Source of the DNA: Sulfitobacter sp.
GTDB lineage: Bacteria > Pseudomonadota > Alphaproteobacteria > Rhodobacterales > Rhodobacteraceae
Direction: 5' to 3'
DNA: 8,075 nt
Assembly: GCA_026421135.1 (NCBI GenBank)
Contig: JAPKCR010000073.1
Span: forward strand, 1 to 8,075
In this document: piece by piece, positions 1-6,392 of the stretch
Layout of the letters: each line of letters begins with the position of its first letter
Numbering within the stretch: the first letter of the stretch is position 1
Position numbers and translations under genes: made by a program
The notes under the pieces: generated by a model
Databases searched by the model: none
Told to the model about the DNA's origin: nothing
What the model saw: the letters and a program-made list of their open reading frames with translations, nothing else

Positions 1-362
1 TAGAGGTCGAGGACCTTGAATGGCAGGCGCGGATTGTCGGACGATTGAAAGCGCGGCAGTTCCGTGAGAGCCATGTCCCATGTGAATTCGCCCAAGAGGC
101 AGTCACAGGTCTCGGCTTTAAGGTGTCGCTCGGCGACAAGGATGCGCAGAATAGCCCGATACCCGTTGCGCAGATAAGCCGTTTCCGCGAGGCCTTCCGA
201 AGGACGTGGAACCCGACAAGCCTCCCCGACATCAGGTGCAATGGCCATCGAGCTGAATGGCTTTGGCCCACCGGATATTGAACTCGGTGTTTCAGCAAAA
301 GCGGACAGTGGCTGAGCAATGAGAAACGCGGCAAAGGCCGAACGGAGCGCATTTATCATCAT
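1..362 (-). CDS. Secreted protein of unknown function, partial (3' end outside window)
   Basis: The first 120 residues are visible; the reading frame stays open to the window edge. I do not recognise the family. The N-terminus is a clear Sec signal peptide: a short charged start, a hydrophobic stretch (residues 8-19) and a likely cleavage site AFA|ET after residue 23, so the protein should act in the periplasm or envelope. Cysteines at 49, 86 and 88 (the last two as CDC) could form disulfides or bind metal. Two ATG codons stand in tandem: the one at 362 makes an ATGA overlap with the virB5 stop, as at other junctions of this operon, and the one at 359 makes TGATG. No strong Shine-Dalgarno is visible, which fits translational coupling. 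The place after virB5 is where other T4SS operons have virB6 or an exclusion protein. The visible part has no run of membrane helices, so it is not a VirB6 start; an accessory envelope factor is an inference from position only. Confidence 0.72.
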   Translation of the reverse strand, partial: MMINALRSAFAAFLIAQPLSAFAETPSSISGGPKPFSSMAIAPDVGEACRVPRPSEGLAETAYLRNGYRAILRILVAERHLKAETCDCLLGEFTWDMALTELPRFQSSDNPRLPFKVLDL

Positions 363-1126
363 GGGTCTACTGCCATTGATCTGAACCGCCGCTCGTCAGC
401 CAACGTCGCCGCGTCAACAACACCAAGCTGTCCTGCGCTGACACCTTGGGCCGCTTCCAAGCGCCAAATTTGAGTGAGGATGATGCCGAGCTCGACAGTG
501 ACCCGCGTATTCAAATCAACGGCCGCTTTCAATCCGTCCTGATCGTCGATGAGGCCAACCATCGTCTCGAGCCGTTCCAGACTTTGACCTGCCTCAGCAT
601 GGCTTTCTTGAGCGGCGACCGACAACATGGCACTGGCGCCTGCTGAGGTTGCGATGCGGTTGTCAGCGGGCTGTGGCGATGTCGAAAGAGTGCTCAAGGT
701 CTCAGGTGTGAAGCCACTGCCGGAGAGCACACGTTCTACCGAAGCTTCCAGTTCAGCACCGGGATTAAAGCCACTCAGAAAATCTCCACTCGCCAGTGAG
801 CGCGCTGTATTTAACGGGCCAACAAGCTTGCCCCGCAAGGCGCGGAATTCTTCAACCGATGCAAAGAGTTCGCTCAGCCCGCTGCCTTCGATAAGAGATA
901 TCAACTGGGCGTCCAAGTTAAGAAGCTGGGACAGTTGTGTCTCAAGCTCCGACCGCATGGTGGCCAGCTGCTGCAGCTGTACATTCAGGTCTTCCGCCAT
1001 GTGCTCAAGCTGTGCAACGAGTTGGCCAAGTTGTGAGCCATCGAATGTCGGCACGCCTTGTGCGCGCGCTGGCGTCGAAAGGCCAAGGGCGGTTATCGCC
1101 GCGACCGAAAGAAGAAGCTGTTTCAA
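359..1126 (-). CDS. virB5: VirB5-like minor pilin / pilus-tip protein (TTG start)
   Basis: 255 aa, close to the usual VirB5 length. VirB5 proteins are periplasmic minor pilus components thought to sit at the pilus tip and help recipient contact. The signal peptide is clear (KQLLLSVAAITALGLS, cleavage near ARA|QG after residue 22). The mature protein starts QGVPTFD, followed by a long amphipathic helix region rich in Leu, Gln and Glu (about 30-80), a Gly/Ser/Thr-rich middle (about 100-165) and a second helical region (about 170-227), as expected of the VirB5/TraC three-helix bundle with an appendage. The start is TTG: it overlaps the upstream stop as TTGA and is preceded by GGGAG seven bases away, while no ATG gives the same signal peptide. 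It follows the VirB5-transglycosylase chimera and shares both its ends with it (see findings). The VirB5 call rests on position, architecture and this relation, not on a database match. Confidence 0.82.
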   Translation of the reverse strand: MKQLLLSVAAITALGLSTPARAQGVPTFDGSQLGQLVAQLEHMAEDLNVQLQQLATMRSELETQLSQLLNLDAQLISLIEGSGLSELFASVEEFRALRGKLVGPLNTARSLASGDFLSGFNPGAELEASVERVLSGSGFTPETLSTLSTSPQPADNRIATSAGASAMLSVAAQESHAEAGQSLERLETMVGLIDDQDGLKAAVDLNTRVTVELGIILTQIWRLEAAQGVSAGQLGVVDAATLADERRFRSMAVDP

Positions 1127-2235
1127 TTTGGCACTCCCATTTGCATGAATTCACGCTCGGATAGGCGGTCCGCGACCAGATGTTGGGCATGGGCCGCTTC
1201 GCGCTGTTGGTTGGCTGCCATCAACCTGACGCGCAGATTTAAAATCCGGGCGATCTCAGCTTTGGCGTAGGTGTTGAGTTCCCATGCGGCTTTCGCATTT
1301 GGTTGGGCATCGATTTGCAGAATGATCGCGCGCAGGCGGTTGATGACCTGCATCGTCGTGGCGTGGCTGCTTGCCGCGTAGTAGACGCCTGCATCCGAGA
1401 TGTTGGCGTATTCCGCGAGGGCAAAGTCTGAGGATGACAATGTGCCGAGCGCGTCCGCACCACCGACAACCGCGAGGTATTCGTTGTAGAATTTGGAGAT
1501 ATTGCGCACGTAGCCTTGGGTTTCGGTGAAAGGCGGCACGCCGCCATACTCGATTACGCGACCGGGGCCTGCGTTATAAGCAGCGAGCGCATGGGGGATG
1601 TTGCCAAAGCGATTGAGCTGGGTCGTGATGTAGCGCGCACCGCCACGCAGATTATCCATCGGATCATAAGGATTTACGCCCATGTCTGATGCGGTGCCGG
1701 GCATGAGTTGGGTCAATCCGTAAGCCCCGACATGGCTTTCAGCGGTAATGTTAAAGCGGCTTTCCTGTTTGATCAGTGCCTGAAACAGGCAGCGCCATTG
1801 CGTGGCGGAAAGGCCAGCCCGTGCAAGGCCCGGCGCACCGGCGTATTCGCCAGCCACCCGCACAATCATCATCTCGACGGTTTCGCGCCCCTCGCCAAAG
1901 AGACGGCTGTTCATCGGGCTTGTATCGGTGTTGGGATAAACCGAGCCAACACCAAAATCAGCGTTGCCTTCAAGGGCGCTTATATCAAAGCCTGGACCGG
2001 TCAAGGCGGCAGAAATGGCCTCAAGCGTACGCAGCTGATCTGCTTGCACGTCGGCGATTGAAGAACGCTCCGCCTCTTTGCTGCTTTGGGTTCCCAAATC
2101 CTGAACCAATGCGGTCACACGCGCAATGGTTTGCCCGATTGCGGCATTGTCTTGCGTTGGCACACCTTGGGCGAAGCTCGTGGTCGCATGCAAGCAAAGC
2201 CAAAGCCCGGCTGATATGATGACGGGGCGGATCAT
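1123..2235 (-). CDS. VirB5-like protein with embedded SLT lytic transglycosylase domain
   Basis: 370 aa, exported. The signal peptide cleaves near SFA|QG (residue 22/23). The middle (about 136-246) is an SLT/goose-lysozyme-type lytic transglycosylase domain that would cut peptidoglycan glycan strands. The catalytic glutamate is E158 in KQESRFN, followed by GAYGLTQLMPGTA (170-182) and AAYNAGPGRV (218-227). The ends are not typical of VirB1. Residues 22-47 match residues 22-47 of the adjacent VirB5 without gaps (both begin AQGVPT), and residues 290-342 match VirB5 175-227 without gaps, about 22 of 53 identical. The protein therefore looks like a VirB5 helical scaffold whose central part has been replaced by an enzyme domain. 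The ATG at 2235 overlaps the lipoprotein stop as ATGA; the frame runs open further upstream, but that part is antisense-free filler inside virB4 and the lipoprotein gene and would destroy the signal peptide. An annotation pipeline would probably call it only a transglycosylase. Confidence 0.9.
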   Translation of the reverse strand: MIRPVIISAGLWLCLHATTSFAQGVPTQDNAAIGQTIARVTALVQDLGTQSSKEAERSSIADVQADQLRTLEAISAALTGPGFDISALEGNADFGVGSVYPNTDTSPMNSRLFGEGRETVEMMIVRVAGEYAGAPGLARAGLSATQWRCLFQALIKQESRFNITAESHVGAYGLTQLMPGTASDMGVNPYDPMDNLRGGARYITTQLNRFGNIPHALAAYNAGPGRVIEYGGVPPFTETQGYVRNISKFYNEYLAVVGGADALGTLSSSDFALAEYANISDAGVYYAASSHATTMQVINRLRAIILQIDAQPNAKAAWELNTYAKAEIARILNLRVRLMAANQQREAAHAQHLVADRLSEREFMQMGVPN

Positions 2236-2438
2236 TCTGGGCGCGGCAGGGCTTCGAAGGTGCAGTCTTCGCCGCTCTCGTTTGAAACGATTGATGTCGC
2301 CGCGAACGATACCGTTGCGCGTGTCACCACCGGCTCGCCAGTGCGGCCAAGGCAGGGCGACGTTTTCTCGGTGTATTGCTCGCACGCCGATAGGAACGGC
2401 ACCGCAGCTGCGATGAAGAGAAGTAGGAAATGTCTCAT
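2232..2438 (-). CDS. Small T4SS-associated lipoprotein (VirB7-like or entry-exclusion-like)
   Basis: 68 aa with a type II signal peptide: MRHF, a hydrophobic stretch, then the lipobox LSAC with the lipidated cysteine at residue 19. The mature part is only 50 residues and has two further cysteines (33 and 57 by count from the start), which could pair. The start ATG at 2438 overlaps the virB4 stop as ATGA and has GGAG six to seven bases upstream, so it is well supported; a TTG four codons earlier is less likely. Small lipoproteins in T4SS operons are usually VirB7, which anchors the outer-membrane core with VirB9, or Eex, which blocks redundant transfer. VirB7 normally lies between virB6 and virB8, and Eex of R388/pKM101-type systems near virB5/virB6. 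Here the gene lies between virB4 and the VirB5 block, so neither name is secure. Sequence motifs beyond the lipobox were not recognised. Confidence 0.83.
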   Translation of the reverse strand: MRHFLLLFIAAAVPFLSACEQYTEKTSPCLGRTGEPVVTRATVSFAATSIVSNESGEDCTFEALPRPE

Positions 2439-4825
2439 TGGGGTCTCCAAAAATCGGGGTTTGAGCGCCAGTTGGCTGGCACGCGGGCCTCGCCCGTGGC
2501 ACCGCCGCCAAGAATTGGCAGAAGATCGCCAAGCGCGGATAGATCAGCATCGACAAAGACGCTGTCGCCTGCGGAGCGCACCAGCGCGATGCGTTGGCCA
2601 ATGGTGGGTTGGACGAGTAAAGCGGCTTCCTTGGCGTTCACACGCAGGAAATCGTAATCGGCCACCGTGGCGCGGTCGTTGGGGAACAGGATCTGCGTCG
2701 GGACAGTTTCAACAATGGTTTTGCCGACGCGGCTGTCGCGCAACTGGCTGGGATACTGCGTCATCATGATCACGACGCAGTTCATCTTGCGTAGGGTCAC
2801 GAGCCAGTTTTCCAGACGTGCGCCGAAATAGGGATCATCAAGTAGCTTCCACGCCTCATCCAAGACGATGATGGTGGGGCGGCGATCTTCAACAACGCGC
2901 TCAATCTGGCGGAAAATGTAGGAAAGTACCGCCATGCGCTCGGTTGTCATGTCGAGGATTTCTGTCATATCAAACCCGACAATGTCGCCTGTAAGATCGA
3001 GGCTTTGTCCACGGTCGGGTTCATCAAACACCCAGCCAAACCGACCACCCGGGGCCCATTCTGCGACGCGGGATTGCAGCTCGCCATCATCATCCAAAGA
3101 CTGGAACAAGGTTTCAAAGCTGGCAAAGCGTTGTAGGGCTGCGCCCGCGTCGGCATTTTGCGTTACCGCGCCTTGGATATGGCGTGACTGTTCTCCTGAA
3201 AGGGCACCGCTGCGCGTCAGCAAGGTCGCCAACCAATCGGACAACCAAGCGCGGCCACGTTCATCGATTTCAGAGGCGAGCGGGTTGAGGCCTGTCGGCA
3301 CGCCTGCGCGGATTTCATTGTAGCGTCCACCAAGAGCCCTAACCGCCATTTCCAATCCGCGGTCTTTATCAAAGAAGAACAATCGCGCGCCGACCCGTTG
3401 GGCTTGGGCGGTGAGGAAGGCTGTGGTCAGAGTTTTGCCTGTTCCTGTGCGGCCCAAAACCAGCGTGTGGCCCACGGTGGGTTCTACGCCAGCTGCGCCC
3501 GCCTCGTGGAAGTTGAAGCGATAGCCTGATGTGCCGACTGTTGGGAGGACCGCAATGCTCTGGCCCCACGGGCTTTCGTTATTGCTGCGCCCTTCAACGC
3601 TGCCGTGGAGAGCTGCAAAATCAGCAAAGTTGGTTGAGGAGATTGGTGTCTTGCGGGCACGGTAGCCAAAGTTGCCCGGGCTCTGAGCAAAATAGGTGGC
3701 CTTCAGCGCCATGTTTTCTCGCACGATGACTGCCATGATTTCTTGGCCGACCCGTTTGATCTGGGCTGCGGCGCGTTCCAGCGTGTCGCGATCAGGCGCA
3801 TAAACTGCGATGGAAAGGTGATGGTCGCCAAACGCGATGCGTCCGGCCTCTTGATCGTCTGCCGCCAAGGCCAGCTGGTCGCGCAGAGACACGGCCGCAT
3901 CATCTGATGCATGCATCTGTCTGATGATGCGCTGGATGCGCTCGGCCATGATGTTGTTCGGGATTGGACTGAAGGAATTGGTTAGCACGATATCGAGGGG
4001 CAGGTCCAATGCGTCCAATAGGGTAACGTCTGTCAGCGCGGGATAAGTCTTAATGCTAAAAAGTGCGCCATATTTGACGGCACCCGTTGTGGCGCAAGTA
4101 ATTGTCACCACATCGCCATCAAATGTCGCGCGGCAATCACTGATGGTATGGGAAAGGGGCAGGGGGCTTTGACCAAATGCGATAGGGGAAAAGCTGCCCG
4201 CGTTGAGCGTGTTCAGATACCCCAGCCATTCACCACCCATCTTTGTTAAACGGACAGGGTTTGCCGAAGACAGGGCCACCGCAAAGAAGCCCATAACTTC
4301 GTTGAGTTCTTGGACACGCGCCGCGCGATCTTTGACCCACGCTTTGCGGGCGAGTGCGCGCAAAAACGGGATGCGGGCCGCGAGATTGGGACGGCGAATG
4401 ACGCTGAGATACATTTGCCGCTTGGAGGGGCGCAGGCTTTTGATATGAGCGGCCCATCGGGCATCAACACGGGACGCGAAGGTATCGCCCTCAACGGGTT
4501 TCAGGTCCAAGTCTTGTGGAACAGAGACGCGGTGGATGTAGAAGCCGAACGCATTCCCGGTTTGGGCCACGATCGCGGCAACCGCGCGCTTGAGCGCATC
4601 AAGGCGATCGTCCTCGGTGGTCATGGGGTTGAGGCCATCAAGGCGCAATGTCGCGAGGAGATCACCCTCGCGCAGGACCATCACATCGTCCGTTGCGAGC
4701 GCAAAATAAGGCAGGTGCTCCGCAAGGTAGCTTTCACGGGCAAAGTCTGTTCCGCCAGCTTCATGGACCGCCGGGCCGATGCCGCTCAGAGTTCCACCAT
4801 CAAGCGCCAAAGCTGTCACCACCAT
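2435..4825 (-). CDS. virB4: VirB4-type T4SS ATPase
   Basis: 796 aa, the usual size for VirB4/TrbE/CagE ATPases, which sit at the inner membrane and power pilus assembly and substrate transfer. The N-terminal part has the typical VirB4 opening (about 25-65: AEHLPYFALATDD, then REGDLLATLRLDG). The Walker A motif GRTGTGKT is at 458-465, Walker B IIVLDEAW at 652-659 with the catalytic Glu at 657, and the conserved TQ of the motif after it at 689-690 (MMTQYP). All key residues are present, so the enzyme should be active. The chosen start, ATG at 4825 (MVVTALALDG), lies inside the 3' end of virB3 (26-bp overlap). The frame remains open to 4930, but those extra 35 residues are basic, cysteine-rich and unlike VirB4. 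No clear Shine-Dalgarno precedes the start, consistent with coupling to virB3. The stop overlaps the next ATG as ATGA. Confidence 0.96.
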   Translation of the reverse strand: MVVTALALDGGTLSGIGPAVHEAGGTDFARESYLAEHLPYFALATDDVMVLREGDLLATLRLDGLNPMTTEDDRLDALKRAVAAIVAQTGNAFGFYIHRVSVPQDLDLKPVEGDTFASRVDARWAAHIKSLRPSKRQMYLSVIRRPNLAARIPFLRALARKAWVKDRAARVQELNEVMGFFAVALSSANPVRLTKMGGEWLGYLNTLNAGSFSPIAFGQSPLPLSHTISDCRATFDGDVVTITCATTGAVKYGALFSIKTYPALTDVTLLDALDLPLDIVLTNSFSPIPNNIMAERIQRIIRQMHASDDAAVSLRDQLALAADDQEAGRIAFGDHHLSIAVYAPDRDTLERAAAQIKRVGQEIMAVIVRENMALKATYFAQSPGNFGYRARKTPISSTNFADFAALHGSVEGRSNNESPWGQSIAVLPTVGTSGYRFNFHEAGAAGVEPTVGHTLVLGRTGTGKTLTTAFLTAQAQRVGARLFFFDKDRGLEMAVRALGGRYNEIRAGVPTGLNPLASEIDERGRAWLSDWLATLLTRSGALSGEQSRHIQGAVTQNADAGAALQRFASFETLFQSLDDDGELQSRVAEWAPGGRFGWVFDEPDRGQSLDLTGDIVGFDMTEILDMTTERMAVLSYIFRQIERVVEDRRPTIIVLDEAWKLLDDPYFGARLENWLVTLRKMNCVVIMMTQYPSQLRDSRVGKTIVETVPTQILFPNDRATVADYDFLRVNAKEAALLVQPTIGQRIALVRSAGDSVFVDADLSALGDLLPILGGGATGEARVPANWRSNPDFWRPQ

Positions 4826-5078
4826 GATGCGCGCGGTTTTTGGTGGAACGCACAGTGCCGAAAGAGATGCGCAGCACCTCAAAGAAATGAGGTTCCTTGT
4901 CCGCGACAAACCAAAGAACGGGGTAGGCAATGATCCCGATCAGGAAAAAGATCAGGGATTTTGTCCAGATAAATGGCAGAACGACCCCCATGGCCAACAT
5001 TACCAAGTATCCCACAGGGAGACCAAGATACTTCGGTGGACGGGCGAGGCCGAGGAAAAGGGGGGATCGTTCCGCCAT
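4800..5078 (-). CDS. virB3: VirB3 inner-membrane protein
   Basis: 92 aa. VirB3 is a small inner-membrane protein that works with VirB4 in pilus assembly. The sequence shows the expected opening, MAERSPLFLGLARPPKYLG, with the LF.GL.RPP pattern of the VirB3/TrbD family, followed by two hydrophobic segments (about 19-37 and 41-58) and a short charged tail. I chose the ATG at 5078, four bases after the virB2 stop, because the protein then begins like other VirB3 proteins. An in-frame ATG at 5096 (14-bp overlap with virB2) and a TTG at 5099 are alternatives; neither has a convincing Shine-Dalgarno. The 3' end overlaps the virB4 start by 26 bp, and many systems show close coupling or even fusion of virB3 and virB4. 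Confidence 0.92.
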   Translation of the reverse strand: MAERSPLFLGLARPPKYLGLPVGYLVMLAMGVVLPFIWTKSLIFFLIGIIAYPVLWFVADKEPHFFEVLRISFGTVRSTKNRAHHGGDSFGA

Positions 5079-5082
5079 CGGT

Positions 5083-5364
5083 TCAGGTGAACCCATCAAC
5101 TATGGTGCCGGCCGAGAAGATCAGCACGATGCCAATGATAACTGAAGCGAACCATCCCCAGTTTAGCCGCCCCATCATACACATAAAGCCGGTGCCGATG
5201 ACCGCGAGCGTAGACACGGCAACGCCAATCGGGCCCGTCATGGCCGCCTCAACAGATTCAAGCATTGTAACGATGGGTGACAAGTCTTGCGCGAAGGCAG
5301 GAGAAGCAACAAGCGCCAGGGTTGCGGTCATGAGTGGCAAGTATCGTGAGTGGTGTCTTGGCAT
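5083..5364 (-). CDS. virB2: VirB2 major pilin (TrbC/VirB2 family)
   Basis: 93 aa. VirB2 is the T-pilus subunit: it is cleaved by signal peptidase, inserted in the inner membrane and then assembled. The signal peptide has a basic start (PRHHSRY), a hydrophobic core and the site AFA|QD after residue 25, giving a mature pilin of 68 residues. Two hydrophobic segments follow (about 43-63 and 70-89), joined by a short loop with an Arg and Asn (GRLNWG), which is the expected pilin hairpin. The ATG at 5364 has AAGGA seven bases upstream and lies 14 bases after the virB1 stop, so this gene has its own ribosome binding site, as suits a protein needed in many copies. Mature length and topology match VirB2 well. 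Confidence 0.93.
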   Translation of the reverse strand: MPRHHSRYLPLMTATLALVASPAFAQDLSPIVTMLESVEAAMTGPIGVAVSTLAVIGTGFMCMMGRLNWGWFASVIIGIVLIFSAGTIVDGFT

Positions 5365-5378
5365 GAAAATGTCCTTGA

Positions 5379-6038
5379 TCAGTTCAGGTCGATAATGACG
5401 GGGGCGCGTGTTGGCGCAGTGCTGGCCACGCGAATTGATTGCGTTGGCGACGCTCCACCCGACAGCCGTTCGCGAATGATTTGGATGCGTGCGATGTAGC
5501 CTCGCGTTTCTGCAAATGGTGGGACGCCTGCATATTGCACGACACGGTGCGGGCCTGCGTTATAGGCAGCCAATGCGAGATCAACGCTGCTAAACTCTGC
5601 AAGCTGTGCGAGCAGATAACGTGCCGCGCCGTCGAGATTCTGGGAGATGTCGCGGGGGTCCACCCCAAGCTCACGTGCAGTGGCGGGCATCAACTGGCCT
5701 AATCCATAGGCACCCTTTGGGCTGATAGCTGTTGGATTGTAGCTGCTCTCCGCTTCAATCATTGCCTGAAACAGAACGTGCCAGTCCCGTACAGTAAGGC
5801 CTGCTCTGGCAATGGCACTGTTGTCTTGGTGGCGGGCGGCTGTTTGACGAATAAGGGCAAGAACTTGGGAGGTGGATCCGGTGGGTGGCGCAATGGGCGC
5901 CACTGCTACAGCGTCATCGGCACTGGCCCAGTTCGGCCGTGTTCCGTGAAACGTCCACCCAGATGCCGTAGCCGATCCGTCAGCGCGAAACGCTAAGACT
6001 TCAGCAGTCGCCCTCAAAGGCAATGCCGTAGTCAGCAT
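5379..6038 (-). CDS. virB1: VirB1-like lytic transglycosylase
   Basis: 219 aa from the first ATG. VirB1 opens the peptidoglycan locally so that the T4SS can assemble. The SLT domain occupies about 75-185: catalytic E97 in EAESSYNP, GAYGLGQLMPATA (109-121), and AAYNAGPHRVVQYAGVPPF (157-175). The N-terminus is hydrophobic and ends near RATA|EV, so export is likely. The start is uncertain: from ATG 6038 the signal peptide is short (about 12 residues), whereas a TTG at 6065 would give a fuller 21-residue one (ATGAICALMLTTALPLRATA). Either start overlaps the upstream gene, by 38 or 65 bp. No good Shine-Dalgarno is seen for either. A linker of about 60 residues rich in Ala, Pro, Ser and Thr precedes the domain. 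The SLT domain aligns ungapped with that of the chimera at 1123-2235, 63 of 111 residues identical. The last 30 residues are low in structure and have no recognised motif. Confidence 0.9.
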   Translation of the reverse strand: MLTTALPLRATAEVLAFRADGSATASGWTFHGTRPNWASADDAVAVAPIAPPTGSTSQVLALIRQTAARHQDNSAIARAGLTVRDWHVLFQAMIEAESSYNPTAISPKGAYGLGQLMPATARELGVDPRDISQNLDGAARYLLAQLAEFSSVDLALAAYNAGPHRVVQYAGVPPFAETRGYIARIQIIRERLSGGASPTQSIRVASTAPTRAPVIIDLN

Positions 6039-6315
6039 CAAAGCGCAGATCGCGCCCGTCGCCAAACTCGAGATGGTGTTTGAAGAGCCCCGGCCAGATG
6101 TTGAAGTATCGCGCTTCTGGGCCGAGCGGTGTGATCCGTGTGGACACAAGAATGGCTTCGGGCTCACCGTCACGCAAGTAGATGCACTGGTAGCGCGGCT
6201 TGCCATCGTCCGTGAACCCCACGAGTTCATACCGGCAGCGGAACGCAACTTCCCTCTTTTGAAGGTCTTTGACCCCATCGAGTGTGATCAAGATTTGATT
6301 GCGCGCTATCGGCAT
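6001..6315 (-). CDS. Unrecognised 104-aa protein, first gene of the T4SS operon
   Basis: 104 aa, family not recognised. There is no signal peptide and no membrane segment, so it is probably cytoplasmic. It is a mixed charged/hydrophobic sequence with several strand-like stretches (RNQILITLDG, then FRCRYELVGFTDDGKPRYQC, then YLRDGEPEAILVSTRI) and cysteines at 27, 44 and at the very C-terminus, 104. The ATG at 6315 is preceded by GGGGAG five to seven bases upstream, inside a hairpin (see findings); longer frames upstream start only with TTG and would run into the promoter. It is transcribed first from the predicted promoter and overlaps virB1 at its 3' end, so it belongs to the operon. A regulatory or assembly-related role is possible from position alone. 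Confidence 0.72.
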   Translation of the reverse strand: MPIARNQILITLDGVKDLQKREVAFRCRYELVGFTDDGKPRYQCIYLRDGEPEAILVSTRITPLGPEARYFNIWPGLFKHHLEFGDGRDLRFDADYGIAFEGDC

Positions 6316-6317
6316 TT

Positions 6318-6338
6318 GGACTCTCCCCCTGAGAGCCC
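6318..6338 (-). promoter_or_regulatory. 5' leader hairpin burying the Shine-Dalgarno of the first operon gene
   Basis: On the transcribed strand, GGGCTCTC and GAGAGTCC can pair over eight positions (one G-U) around the loop AGGGG. The Shine-Dalgarno GGGGAG lies in the loop and 3' arm, and the stem ends two bases before the ATG at 6315. The structure would begin within about ten bases of the predicted transcript start. It has no U-run, so it is not a terminator. The pairing is seen directly; a role in translation control is inference. Confidence 0.5.
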
Positions 6339-6352
6339 TTCTAGTCCGCCCC

Positions 6353-6381
6353 AGTACAAGCGGAAAGACACATTGAGTCAA
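6353..6381 (-). promoter_or_regulatory. Candidate sigma-70 promoter of the T4SS operon
   Basis: On the minus strand: -35 box TTGACT (6376-6381, five of six consensus bases), spacer of exactly 17 bases, -10 box TGTACT (6353-6358, four of six). Transcription would start near 6346, about 30 bases before the ATG at 6315. It is the best match in the divergent region. The -35 box contains a GANTC sequence and overlaps an inverted repeat. Experimental start sites are unknown. Confidence 0.55.
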
Positions 6382-6392
6382 TATGATATATT
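6365..6392 (+). promoter_or_regulatory. Possible rightward promoter of the secreted six-cysteine protein
   Basis: AAGACA (6365-6370) and TATATT (6387-6392) stand 16 bases apart, giving four of six and five of six consensus bases. TATGAT (6382-6387) is an alternative -10 box. Transcription would start near 6400, about 47 bases before the ATG at 6447. The match is weaker than that of the leftward promoter, with which it overlaps face to face. Confidence 0.35.

Noticed and set aside
627..1148. Long rightward open frame opposite virB5
   Set aside because: It is antisense to a well-supported signal-peptide protein, has Ser/Arg/Cys-rich composition typical of shadow frames, and no ribosome binding site or motif.
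2236..2601. N-terminal extension of the chimera to 2601
   Set aside because: It would overlap the lipoprotein and virB4 genes and remove the signal peptide; the ATGA junction at 2235 is the better start.
2260..2769. Rightward open frame opposite the lipoprotein gene and the end of virB4
   Set aside because: Arg/Trp-rich shadow composition and no recognisable domain; virB4 on the other strand has intact motifs.
4310..4933. 207-residue rightward open frame opposite the 5' end of virB4
   Set aside because: It mirrors conserved VirB4 N-terminal sequence, and lacks any motif or start signal of its own.
6039..6278. N-terminal extension of virB1 to 6278
   Set aside because: The added sequence is basic, Ser-rich shadow of the 104-aa gene and would bury the hydrophobic export signal internally. 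Only the TTG at 6065 remains a reasonable alternative.
6318..6338. Rho-independent terminator
   Set aside because: The hairpin has no following U-run on either strand and overlaps a Shine-Dalgarno and start codon, so a translation-control reading fits better.
6316..6381. Longer start of the 104-aa protein at a TTG at 6381
   Set aside because: The codon lies in the predicted -35 box, and the extra residues are Arg-rich; ATG 6315 has a strong Shine-Dalgarno.
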